The translations under genes were made by a program, and so were the position numbers. 64,000 bases of DNA from Planctellipticum variicoloris (GTDB lineage Bacteria > Planctomycetota > Planctomycetia > Planctomycetales > Planctomycetaceae), in contig NZ_CP130886.1 in the NCBI RefSeq assembly GCF_030622045.1, positions 3,051,557 to 3,115,556 on the forward strand, in the 5' to 3' direction. This document shows, piece after piece, positions 19,455 through 28,916 of the stretch (positions are counted from its first letter, which is position 1; each line of letters starts with the position of its first letter). The notes beneath the pieces are model-generated. The model ran no database searches. It was not told where the DNA came from and saw nothing but the letters and a program-made list of their open reading frames with translations.

Positions 19455-21077
19455 ATGAGTCGTGACGACAGGGCCTCCGAACGGGAATTCTTCCGCCGCA
19501 TCGCAGACGGGCGACTGACTCCGGGCGAGTTTGCCGAGTTCGAGCAGCGGCTGCTGTCAGACTCCGAACTCCGGAAGCGCTACGTCCGCGCGATGAACCT
19601 CGAAGCCAATCTTTACGAAAGCTTCAATGGACCGGTCGACGAATCGTCGCTTCACGCCCACCCCCGCGGTTCCTGGCGGCCGTTGTGGATGACGATGTCG
19701 GTTATCGGCGCCGTTCTAACGACGGCGGCGGTCCTCTTCGTCGGATTCCTCTGGCGGCCGCAATCCGCGCCCGTCCCGCCGGAATCGGCGCCCGTCCAGA
19801 CCGGAATGGTCGCCGCTCCCTTCCGAAAGCCGGAGCCGGTCGCCGTCGTCACGCAAGTTCGGGGAATCGACGTCCCCGCATCGACCGGTTTGCGACCGGG
19901 AACGTCAGTGGAGCCCGGCATTCTCAAAATCCCGCAGGGCGAAGTCCAGATTGAGTTCCTGAACGGCGCCCAACTGAACCTGGCAGGCCCCGCGGAGCTG
20001 CACATCTTCTCGGTCGAAGCGGCAACTCTCGTCGCCGGCAGGGCCGCCGTGCGAATTCCCAAGGGGGCTCGGGGCTTCATTCTCAACACGCCGGACGCGG
20101 CCATCATCGATCTCGGCACGGAATTCACCGCCTCCGTCGGAGAGTCGGGGACCAGCGAAGTCCATGTCGTCGACGGCGAAGTCGAAGTCTCGCTGCTCGG
20201 CGACGACGGCAACACCCTGACCAGCCGCCGACTGTTGGAAAACAAATCCCTGCGCGTCCGCCACGAACCGATCGGACTGGAAGACATTGCCCCCCCCAGC
20301 TCCTCGCTTCCGGCGATTCACGAACAGAAATCATCGCCGCTGGTCGCCACCGGAAAGTACGTCGACGCGGTCCGGGCCGCACAGCCGCTCATCTACTGGA
20401 GATTTGAGAACCTCGTCGACGGCCGGGTCCCCAACGAAGTCGGCCCGCAATGGAGCGCGGTCATTCACGCCGACCCGGACGACGAATCCGGAATCGTCAT
20501 CCGCGACGGCGTCGCCCGATTCACCCCCACTCTAACCCAGATTCACCGCATCGAAGCCGACCAGCCGATCGCCGGACTGAACCGCGAGGACTTCACGATC
20601 GAATTCTGGGCCACCGTGGACTACTTTCATTGGGCCACGTTCGTGGCGGTCATCCCCGATGAAGACCGAGAGATCGATCGGCATTTGAACCTGATCGAAT
20701 TCCCCTACCAGAGCGCGCTCATCTACTCGCCCGGATCGTTTCGCTTTCTCCACCGCGATCCCCCCGGAGAAAACGGCGGAATCAACTTATTCTCCAACGG
20801 CGGCTGCACCCCAGGCTTCTGGCATCACATCGCCGTGGTCAAGACCCTCACCGAACTGAAGCTCTACCTCGACGGTCGGCTGGTCCGCCGGCTGGCGGAG
20901 ACGTTCGAACCGGACGATTCCGCATATCGATTCAACGTCGGCAGCCTGGACACCAATCGGGTCGATCGGGCCCTGGCGGGCGCCATCGACGAACTTGCCG
21001 TCTATATGCACGCGTTGAGCGACGACGAGATCCTCGCACACTATCGCGCTCAGCGCGCGACCGATGAACGACCGTAG
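19455..21077 (+). CDS. FecR-LamG membrane protein, putative sigma-factor partner
   Basis: 540 residues. The N-terminus (REFFRRIADGRLTPGEFAEFEQRLLSD) resembles the cytoplasmic anti-sigma-like segment of planctomycete FecR proteins; a membrane helix follows (about residues 77-97), then a FecR domain (IPQGEVQIEFLNGAQLNLAG, FILNTPDAAIIDLGTEFTAS, VVDGEVEVSLLG) and a C-terminal concanavalin-like LamG domain (about 310-535; NREDFTIEFWATVDY, FWHHIAVVKTLTELKLYLDG, GAIDELAVY). The layout suggests an outward-facing carbohydrate-binding sensor coupled to the sigma factor encoded just upstream. That coupling is inferred from synteny. Confidence 0.87.
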   Translation: MSRDDRASEREFFRRIADGRLTPGEFAEFEQRLLSDSELRKRYVRAMNLEANLYESFNGPVDESSLHAHPRGSWRPLWMTMSVIGAVLTTAAVLFVGFLWRPQSAPVPPESAPVQTGMVAAPFRKPEPVAVVTQVRGIDVPASTGLRPGTSVEPGILKIPQGEVQIEFLNGAQLNLAGPAELHIFSVEAATLVAGRAAVRIPKGARGFILNTPDAAIIDLGTEFTASVGESGTSEVHVVDGEVEVSLLGDDGNTLTSRRLLENKSLRVRHEPIGLEDIAPPSSSLPAIHEQKSSPLVATGKYVDAVRAAQPLIYWRFENLVDGRVPNEVGPQWSAVIHADPDDESGIVIRDGVARFTPTLTQIHRIEADQPIAGLNREDFTIEFWATVDYFHWATFVAVIPDEDREIDRHLNLIEFPYQSALIYSPGSFRFLHRDPPGENGGINLFSNGGCTPGFWHHIAVVKTLTELKLYLDGRLVRRLAETFEPDDSAYRFNVGSLDTNRVDRALAGAIDELAVYMHALSDDEILAHYRAQRATDERP

Positions 21078-21116
21078 GCCCCCTGCGGTCTCCGGGCCAA
21101 TTCTCCGCTCTGACAG

Positions 21117-22529
21117 CTACTTCGGAAAATACGGTCCCGCCTGAGCCTGCTGATACAGCGTCCGCCACTTCGCCGAACCGTCATCCGGCAGCAGCCGCGT
21201 GTCGACGCCTTTTTCGAAGTACGGAATCTTCCCCGCCATCCCCAGGTTCAGGATGAAGTTCACGGTCCCGTTGCTCGCCACGTACATCACCCGGCCATCG
21301 GGCCACGTCGTTTCCAGCAGCCGTTCCGGCTCAGGACGACTGGCGGGGCGGGCCACGCGGTACTTCGCGACGGCGTCGCGATCGAGGTCGTAGCCGAGGC
21401 CGGGAGTCGTGGGGATTGCCGCCGTCCCGTTGGTAACGGTGATCGGCGCGGTCAGCAGCGTGTGCTGATAGAGCTGATGGCAATTGACCGCCGGCCAAGT
21501 GGCCTGCTTGAGGACGGCCCCGAAGTGCAGCGACCAGGCGGCGGTGATGCCGGTGCCCGTGAGCTGCAGCCAGAACGGCTTCTCTGCCATTTCGCAGACC
21601 GCCCCTGCCTGCATGAGCCGGGTAGCTCCGCCCCCGACGACGAAGCCGTCGGTCGCGTCATTCCGCAGGACCTGGAACGGATCCGGGGTGCCGTAGTGCT
21701 GGGCCACCTTGCCGCGGACCGCTTCGCAGATCTTGCGGTTGCCGGCGATATCCGACTGCGGAATCGGCCCCTCCCAGATATCCACCTGCGGGGACTTCTC
21801 CAGCTCCAGCAGAATCGGGATCGCCCGCTCGGCGTCGAGCAGCGTGTCGTTGAAGTCCATGTCGATCTTGAAGTTCTCCGGCACCACCTTTGCCGAAAGT
21901 TCCACCTGCTTCCACAGATCAAACCACGGTCGCCCCTTGGTCTTGTAGGACATGTAACCCTGCCGCAGGGCCTCGGCGCACTCCGCCGCCATATCCTCGG
22001 GGGGCGTATCGATGTTCCACCAGGAAAGCGGCGTCCGCTCGACCAGCCGCGTGCCGAGCAGCGCATACACCGGCACATCAAACGTGCGGGCGACCGCGTC
22101 GAACAGGGCGATCTGCAGGCCGGGGCCGAGCGAATCGTCCCACATCAGCTCGACGGCGTTCTTGCCGAGCGCCCGGGCGACGTCGTCGTCTTCCGTCTTG
22201 CCCCAGGAGTAATAGATCATCGTCTCGCCGACGCCCGACTGGCCCGACTTCAGGCGGACTTCGCAGATCTCCGAATACTTCCAGTGCGGCAGCTCGCGGG
22301 ACATCGCCCGATCGGGGATTTCGCGGTAGGGAACTTTGACGACCGTCCGATCGATCTGCTCGATCGTCAGCCACTTGCCGGAAACGGCGTCAGCACCGCG
22401 GGCCGACAGGGTGTGCAGCCCGCCCAGCGACAGCGTACCGGCCATCGCGGCCTGGAGCAGTTCGCGCCGGCTGAGGCCAGGGCGGGCCGACACGGGACGG
22501 GCGGAAAATGCGGGGAATTGAGCTGGCAT
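21117..22529 (-). CDS. Mandelate racemase/muconate lactonizing enzyme-family protein with Tat signal
   Basis: 470 residues. The N-terminus carries SRRELLQAAMAGTLSLGG, a twin-arginine signal. The enolase-superfamily barrel is visible: the YKTKGRPW segment where the catalytic Lys is expected, the metal ligand regions KIDMDFNDTL and DIWEGPIPQ, and a capping-domain region near residues 60-160. Members abstract the proton alpha to a carboxylate in sugar acids or related compounds. The specific substrate cannot be inferred. Export by Tat suggests use of an environmental sugar acid. Confidence 0.8.
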   Translation of the reverse strand: MPAQFPAFSARPVSARPGLSRRELLQAAMAGTLSLGGLHTLSARGADAVSGKWLTIEQIDRTVVKVPYREIPDRAMSRELPHWKYSEICEVRLKSGQSGVGETMIYYSWGKTEDDDVARALGKNAVELMWDDSLGPGLQIALFDAVARTFDVPVYALLGTRLVERTPLSWWNIDTPPEDMAAECAEALRQGYMSYKTKGRPWFDLWKQVELSAKVVPENFKIDMDFNDTLLDAERAIPILLELEKSPQVDIWEGPIPQSDIAGNRKICEAVRGKVAQHYGTPDPFQVLRNDATDGFVVGGGATRLMQAGAVCEMAEKPFWLQLTGTGITAAWSLHFGAVLKQATWPAVNCHQLYQHTLLTAPITVTNGTAAIPTTPGLGYDLDRDAVAKYRVARPASRPEPERLLETTWPDGRVMYVASNGTVNFILNLGMAGKIPYFEKGVDTRLLPDDGSAKWRTLYQQAQAGPYFPK

Positions 22530-22734
22530 GTCGGTCCTTTGGTCGCGACGGCGGGATGGCCGTTCGGGAATCGAACACGGATCAGCGTGCGGGAGTCAGA
22601 CTCGGCGGGCAACATTCAAGCAGGCGTTGATGCGACGATACGCACAGCCCCCGCCGCTCGCAACCCTGCGCGTCGGGAAAGCCCTGGCACCGAAAGAAGA
22701 CAAAGAGGATTCACCGCGGAGCGGCTGTGTTGTT

Positions 22735-24070
<1,336 letters not shown>

Positions 24071-24123
24071 AAGGAAGGAAGGAAGGAAGGAAGGAAGGAA
24101 GGAAGGAAGGAAGGAAGGAAGGA
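24071..24123 (+). repeat. Tetranucleotide microsatellite (AAGG)13
   Basis: Thirteen perfect tandem copies of AAGG. It lies in an intergenic stretch between repeat H copy 1 and the end of tatD. Such tracts are prone to slipped-strand length change. Confidence 0.95.
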
Positions 24124-24318
24124 GAAGTCTCTTGCTGGCTCGCCCGCCGTGGGAAAGGACCGGGGTGAAGGCTATCTTCCATCAGGTCGTTTTGCCAAGA
24201 CGCACGTGAGTGGGAGAAGACGCATTGACTATCGCCCACATCCACTTGGCGTCTTTGCGTTCCGTTCTGCGTCGATGCGCGAGATCTTCGCGTGAGATCG
24301 TCCGTCTTCGCCAATCAG

Positions 24319-25128
24319 TCAGCCGCCCAGCGGCAGCTTGAACAGCCGGATCGCGTTTGCCGTCGTCGCACGGCACAGTTCTTCGCTGCTCACGCCGCGG
24401 GCCGTCGCCAGGCACTCCGCGGTGAACCGGACATTCGCCGGTTCGTTCCGCTTGTCGCGATGCGGACTCGGCGACAGATACGGCGCGTCCGTTTCGACGA
24501 GCAGCCGGTCGAGGGGCACTTCGCCCACCAGCATCCGCAGCGCTTCGTTCCGGCGGAACGTCAGCATGCCGGAGAACGAAAGGGACAATCCCAGGTCGAG
24601 GCAGATCCTGGCCGTCTCCGCCGAGCCGCAGAACGAGTGCATCACGCCGTTCAGCGGACCGGCCTCGGACGCCCGCTGTAACTGGGCGACGACATCGGCT
24701 TCGGCATCGCGGCAATGGACAATGAACGGCAGCCCGCTCGATCGGGAAAGGGCCAGATGGCGATCGAAGTAGTCCTGCTGAATCTCGATCGGCGTATGGT
24801 CCCAATAGCGGTCGAGCCCCGTTTCGCCGACCGCGACCACCTTGGGTGACGCACAGAGCTGCTCGATCTCCTGCCAGTCCCCCTCCGCCGCAGTCGCGGC
24901 ATAGTTTGGATGAATTCCGACCGCCGCGTAGACGGCGTCGTACTTCGCGGCGAGTTCGATCGCCATCCGACTGCTCGCCAGCGTCGTGCCGATGGTCACC
25001 ATCGCGACGATCCCCGAGTCGACCGCCCGCTGGATCGTTTCGTCGCGATTCGCCTTGAACGAATCTTCGTCGAGATGACAGTGCGTATCGACGAGGCGCA
25101 GATCGGTCGAAAGGAGCGTATCAGCCAC
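24319..25128 (-). CDS. tatD: TatD-family metal-dependent hydrolase
   Basis: 269 residues, full length. Metal ligands are visible in LVDTHCHLDEDSF, AVGETGLDRYW, PFIVHCRDAEADV, VMHSFCGSAETA and VETDAPYLSPSP. It has the TatD DNase signature GIHPNY and the NEPANVRFTAE C-terminal motif. Family members are 3'-5' DNases or D-aminoacyl-tRNA-type hydrolases. It is 23 bp after the small unknown gene, at the end of a minus-strand run beginning with nuoH, so it may be read through from the complex I operon. Confidence 0.93.
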   Translation of the reverse strand: MADTLLSTDLRLVDTHCHLDEDSFKANRDETIQRAVDSGIVAMVTIGTTLASSRMAIELAAKYDAVYAAVGIHPNYAATAAEGDWQEIEQLCASPKVVAVGETGLDRYWDHTPIEIQQDYFDRHLALSRSSGLPFIVHCRDAEADVVAQLQRASEAGPLNGVMHSFCGSAETARICLDLGLSLSFSGMLTFRRNEALRMLVGEVPLDRLLVETDAPYLSPSPHRDKRNEPANVRFTAECLATARGVSSEELCRATTANAIRLFKLPLGG

Positions 25129-25151
25129 GAATCACCACCTCTACGAGAAGC

Positions 25152-25586
25152 TCAGGAGGCGGAAACGGACGCCGAGGCGACCCGCAGTCCCTCCAGAATC
25201 AGACGTTGCGAATCCCGCGCAGCCGTCAGCAGCCGCGTTCCCTGCCGGTCATCGACGCATTCGTGCGCCGCTTCAGCCAGCTCCGCGACGACAAATTCCT
25301 GGTCCTCGATCACCCGCGGCCAGAGATACCTCAAGGAAACGAAGTTCCAGTCGGTGAACTCCTCAGGATACGCTCCCGGATCGATCGACCAGCCACGGTC
25401 CGTCAACAACGCCGCCATCTGCTCGACGAGCGTCGTCTGCTCGGCGGCCGCCCCCAGCACCGCCTGGCGGGCCGAGACGGCGTCGCGCGACGACCAGGGC
25501 CAGCACTCGGCAGCATACTGCACCAGACTGCAGCGCAGCAGAATCAGCATGCTGTTGAGACGGAGATTGTGGTACACGACCGGCAC
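25152..25586 (-). CDS. Conserved-looking small protein of unknown function
   Basis: 144 residues, helical, without a signal peptide or membrane segment. Notable stretches are LLRCSLVQYAAECWPWSS and DRGWSIDPGAYPEEFTDWNFVSLRYLWPRV. I do not recognise a family. It starts 12 bp after nuoN and ends 23 bp before tatD, so it is almost certainly co-transcribed with them. Codon composition matches the neighbours, supporting a real gene. Confidence 0.65.
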   Translation of the reverse strand: MPVVYHNLRLNSMLILLRCSLVQYAAECWPWSSRDAVSARQAVLGAAAEQTTLVEQMAALLTDRGWSIDPGAYPEEFTDWNFVSLRYLWPRVIEDQEFVVAELAEAAHECVDDRQGTRLLTAARDSQRLILEGLRVASASVSAS

Positions 25587-25598
25587 GCCCCGGACCCC

Positions 25599-27218
25599 TT
25601 ACGGAAAGAGTGAACGGGCCGCCGCCGCCGCCGCTTCGCTGACCGGTTGAATCAGAATCCCCAGCGCCAGCACCGGCAGGCAGATCACCAGCAGGTACAG
25701 TCCGGGCCACGAACTGACGCCCAGATTGACCTCCGGCGCATCGGCGGGACGCGGATAAAACGTCATCACGCGCAGCACGTTGACGTAGTACCACAGGCTG
25801 ATCACGGTATTGACGCACGCCAGACCCAAAACGATCCAGAACGCGCCGTGGAGCGCCGCGGCGTCGACCAGCGAAGCGAAGACCGCCAGCTTGGCGAAGA
25901 AGCCTCCCAGGGGAGGCATCCCCACCAGGCTGAACAGGCAGAGTCCCATGCAGACCGCCAGCAGCGGCGACTGCCGCCCCACGCCGCGCAGGTCGTCGAT
26001 CTCTTCGCTGAAGATCTCGTTCCGGATCAGGGCCGCCATCGCAAACGGTCCCAGATTCATGAAGAGATAGATCACCAGGTAGTACGTCAGGCCTTCAATC
26101 GCGCGGGCCGCACGCGGCCCCGCATCCGCAACGCTGACGGTTCCGTCAGACGCAGCAGCCACGAAAGTCATCGCCGCGGCAACCGCCATCAGCATGTAAC
26201 CCGCCTGTGCAATCGTCGAATATGCCAGCATCCGTTTCAGATTACGCTGCCGATACGCCGCCAGGTTGCCAAGCGTCGCCGTGATGCTGGCCAGCACCGC
26301 CAGCCCCAATCCCAACGTCAGGTAGAAGTCTCCCATGCCGGGGACGACCGGCGTCGCCAGCGCGTGGACGAACCGCAACAGCAGGGCAAACGCGGCCGCT
26401 TTGGAAGCTACCGACAGAAATCCGCCGACCTCCGCCGCCGAGCCCTCGAAGACATCCGGGCACCAGAAGTGAAACGGGGCCACGCTGAGCTTGAACGCCA
26501 GGCCGGCGACCACCATCACAACCGCCAGCAGCAGCGTCCGGGCGGCCGGGTCGCCCATCCCGGCGCCGGTTTCTCCAAAGAGATCGCGCAAGCGGGCCGC
26601 CAGTTCGGGAAGCATCAGCGTTCCCGTCAGCCCGCCGATCAGACTGATTCCATACAGCAGAATCCCGGCGGCGCCGGCGCCGTAGACGACGAACTTCAGC
26701 GCCGCCTCGCTGCTCTGCCGCCTCCCCTTCAGAAATCCGCTCAGGGCATACCCCGGTACGCCGGCCATTTCGACGGCGAGAAACATCATCAGCAGGTGAT
26801 TGGCCCCCACCATCAGCAGCATGCCGATCACGGAACCGAGCAGCAGCGAAAAGAAATCCGCGCCGTCTTCGTCGTCCGGTATGCCGGTTAAAGACGTCAG
26901 ACCGATCACCAGAATCGTAAACAGCAGGAGCAGCAGACGGAGCAGGGCGGCGAACTGGTCGAAGACCATCAGCCCCGTGAAATACTCGATCGTCCCGCCG
27001 CCCGAAGCGCTGAAGGTCCGATACTGCAGCCAACTGAAGCCGAAGGCGATCAGCGCGCCCCACAGCGCGATCCACGACGCCGGAAGTCGCCCTCCGCCGA
27101 TGATCCGCGACAGGAGCATCAGGACAATGGCGATCACGAGCGCCGCCTCGGGCGCGAACAGCCGCAACGACGGTCCCGTCGTATCGCTCAGCAACTGTTC
27201 CAGCGCAGAAACCAGCAT
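25599..27218 (-). CDS. nuoN: NADH-quinone oxidoreductase subunit N
   Basis: 539 residues from the ATG at 27218 (MLVSALEQLL); the frame is open to 27257. It is an antiporter-like complex I subunit with about 14 membrane helices. Conserved segments include GYALSGFLKGRRQSSEAALKF, FKLSVAPFHFWCPDVFEGS (Lys in the proton channel), RQRNLKRMLAYSTIAQAGYML and GMPPLGGFFAKLAVF. It is the last nuo gene here, after nuoM on the same strand. Confidence 0.94.
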   Translation of the reverse strand: MLVSALEQLLSDTTGPSLRLFAPEAALVIAIVLMLLSRIIGGGRLPASWIALWGALIAFGFSWLQYRTFSASGGGTIEYFTGLMVFDQFAALLRLLLLLFTILVIGLTSLTGIPDDEDGADFFSLLLGSVIGMLLMVGANHLLMMFLAVEMAGVPGYALSGFLKGRRQSSEAALKFVVYGAGAAGILLYGISLIGGLTGTLMLPELAARLRDLFGETGAGMGDPAARTLLLAVVMVVAGLAFKLSVAPFHFWCPDVFEGSAAEVGGFLSVASKAAAFALLLRFVHALATPVVPGMGDFYLTLGLGLAVLASITATLGNLAAYRQRNLKRMLAYSTIAQAGYMLMAVAAAMTFVAAASDGTVSVADAGPRAARAIEGLTYYLVIYLFMNLGPFAMAALIRNEIFSEEIDDLRGVGRQSPLLAVCMGLCLFSLVGMPPLGGFFAKLAVFASLVDAAALHGAFWIVLGLACVNTVISLWYYVNVLRVMTFYPRPADAPEVNLGVSSWPGLYLLVICLPVLALGILIQPVSEAAAAAARSLFP

Positions 27219-27287
27219 CTCGTTCTCAACCCCTGCAGCCGTCGCCACCCGATTCACTTCGCCCCGTCCACACCCGCCGCTGCCGCC

Positions 27288-28889
27288 TCAGTCGAGCATG
27301 GTCGTGAGCGGATCGCCAACCTGGTGCAGGCTGCGGTAGGCCTGATCGAGCCCCTCCACAAACTGGTGCACCGTCCCGTCGGTGATGTGCAGCAGCAGCG
27401 GCGGATAGACCCCCAGCACGACCGCCAGAACCAGCAGCACCCACGCGATCGTCTGCTCCCGGTTCGACAGGGGCGTCAGCGCCTCGGGGTGCGGCCCGCG
27501 ATACTCGGCCCCCAGATAGACCCGCTGGATCGTCCACAGAATATAGCCTGCCGTCAGCACCACCCCGAACGCCGCCACAATCGCCAGCGGCGGTGAAAAG
27601 TTCCACGCCCCCAGCACCGCCATCACTTCCCCGATGAAGCCGCACAGCCCCGGCAATCCCAGCGCGGCAAAGAAAATGCCCACCGACAACCCCGTGTATT
27701 CGGGCATGATTCCCGCCAGCCCGCCGAACCGATTCAGGTCGCGATGATGCACCCGGTCGTACACGACCCCGACCACGAAGAACATCCCCGCGGACGAAAT
27801 CCCGTGGCCGATCATCTGGTACATGGCGGCGTTGACCCCCATTTCCCACTGGTCCCGACCGATCGCCCCCCCCGTCGCTTCGCTGACCTTCCAGGCCCCC
27901 AGCCCCAGCAGCACGTAGCCCATGTGGCTGACGGAACTGTACGCCACCAGCCGCTTGAAATCGGTCTGGGCCATCGCAGCCAGCGCCCCGTAGATGATGC
28001 TGATCACCCCCATCCCGACGATCACGCTCGCAAAGTATTGAGCGCCGTACGGGCAGAGCGGAAACGCGACGCGAATCAGGCCGTAGCCCCCCATCTTCAG
28101 CAGCACGCCGGCCAGAATCATGCTGATCGGCGTCGGGGCTTCGACGTGAGCGTCGGGAAGCCAGGTGTGAAACGGCACCACCGGCAGCTTGATCGCAAAG
28201 CCGATGAACAGCAGCACGAACGCCACCATCTGCAGCGTCTGGCTGAACTCCAGACCGTGTTCGCGTCCCTGTCCGATCCGGGCGAGTTGCAGCAGATCGA
28301 AGCTGAATCCGCCGTTGAAGTAGAACATCAGCATCGCAATCAGCATCAGCATGCTGCCCGCGAACGTGTAGAGGAAGAACTTCACCGCGGCGTATTCCCG
28401 CCGGGCTCCCCCCCAGATGCCGATCAGGAAGTACATCGGCAGGAGCATGACTTCCCAGAAGACGTAAAACAGGAAGAAGTCGAGCGACAGGAAGACCCCC
28501 ATCACGCCCGTTTCCAGCAGCAGAAACAGAATCAGGAAACCCTTGAGCTGCTTGTCGATCGTCCACGAAGCCAGCAGGCTCAGAAAGAAAATGAGTCCGG
28601 TCAGCACTACCAGCGGCAGGCTGAACCCGTCGACTCCCAGCCGGTACCAGATGTTCCAGTTCGGAATCCACGGCAGCGCCACCTGGAGCTGCATCTCTCC
28701 CACCCGGCTGTCGAACACGCCGATCAGTTGCAGCGACAGGGCGAACGTCGCGGCGGTCCCGAACAGCGCGTAGTAGCGCATCGCGTCGCGCGCCTGCGCC
28801 GGAAACCACAGCAGCGGGATCGCCCACGCCGCCGGCAGAAAGATGATCGCAGTCAGGAGGACTTCAGGACTCATGCTCAACGATTCCAT
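27288..28889 (-). CDS. nuoM: NADH-quinone oxidoreductase subunit M
   Basis: 533 residues; a second ATG five codons in (28874) is an alternative start. It has the antiporter-like fold with the conserved Glu region (FLFYVFWEVMLLPMYFLIG), KLPVVPFHTWLPDAHVEAPT, AGVLLKMGGYGLIRV, DFKRLVAYSSVSHMGYVLLG and LPGLCGFIGEVMAV. It forms one of the proton-pumping modules of the complex I membrane arm. It lies 27 bp after nuoL. Confidence 0.96.
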   Translation of the reverse strand: MESLSMSPEVLLTAIIFLPAAWAIPLLWFPAQARDAMRYYALFGTAATFALSLQLIGVFDSRVGEMQLQVALPWIPNWNIWYRLGVDGFSLPLVVLTGLIFFLSLLASWTIDKQLKGFLILFLLLETGVMGVFLSLDFFLFYVFWEVMLLPMYFLIGIWGGARREYAAVKFFLYTFAGSMLMLIAMLMFYFNGGFSFDLLQLARIGQGREHGLEFSQTLQMVAFVLLFIGFAIKLPVVPFHTWLPDAHVEAPTPISMILAGVLLKMGGYGLIRVAFPLCPYGAQYFASVIVGMGVISIIYGALAAMAQTDFKRLVAYSSVSHMGYVLLGLGAWKVSEATGGAIGRDQWEMGVNAAMYQMIGHGISSAGMFFVVGVVYDRVHHRDLNRFGGLAGIMPEYTGLSVGIFFAALGLPGLCGFIGEVMAVLGAWNFSPPLAIVAAFGVVLTAGYILWTIQRVYLGAEYRGPHPEALTPLSNREQTIAWVLLVLAVVLGVYPPLLLHITDGTVHQFVEGLDQAYRSLHQVGDPLTTMLD

Positions 28890-28916
28890 CCGGCCGCAGC
28901 GCCGGTGAGAACACCT

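Noticed and set aside
24071-24123. CRISPR-like tandem repeat
   Set aside because: Units of four bases with no spacers; a microsatellite.
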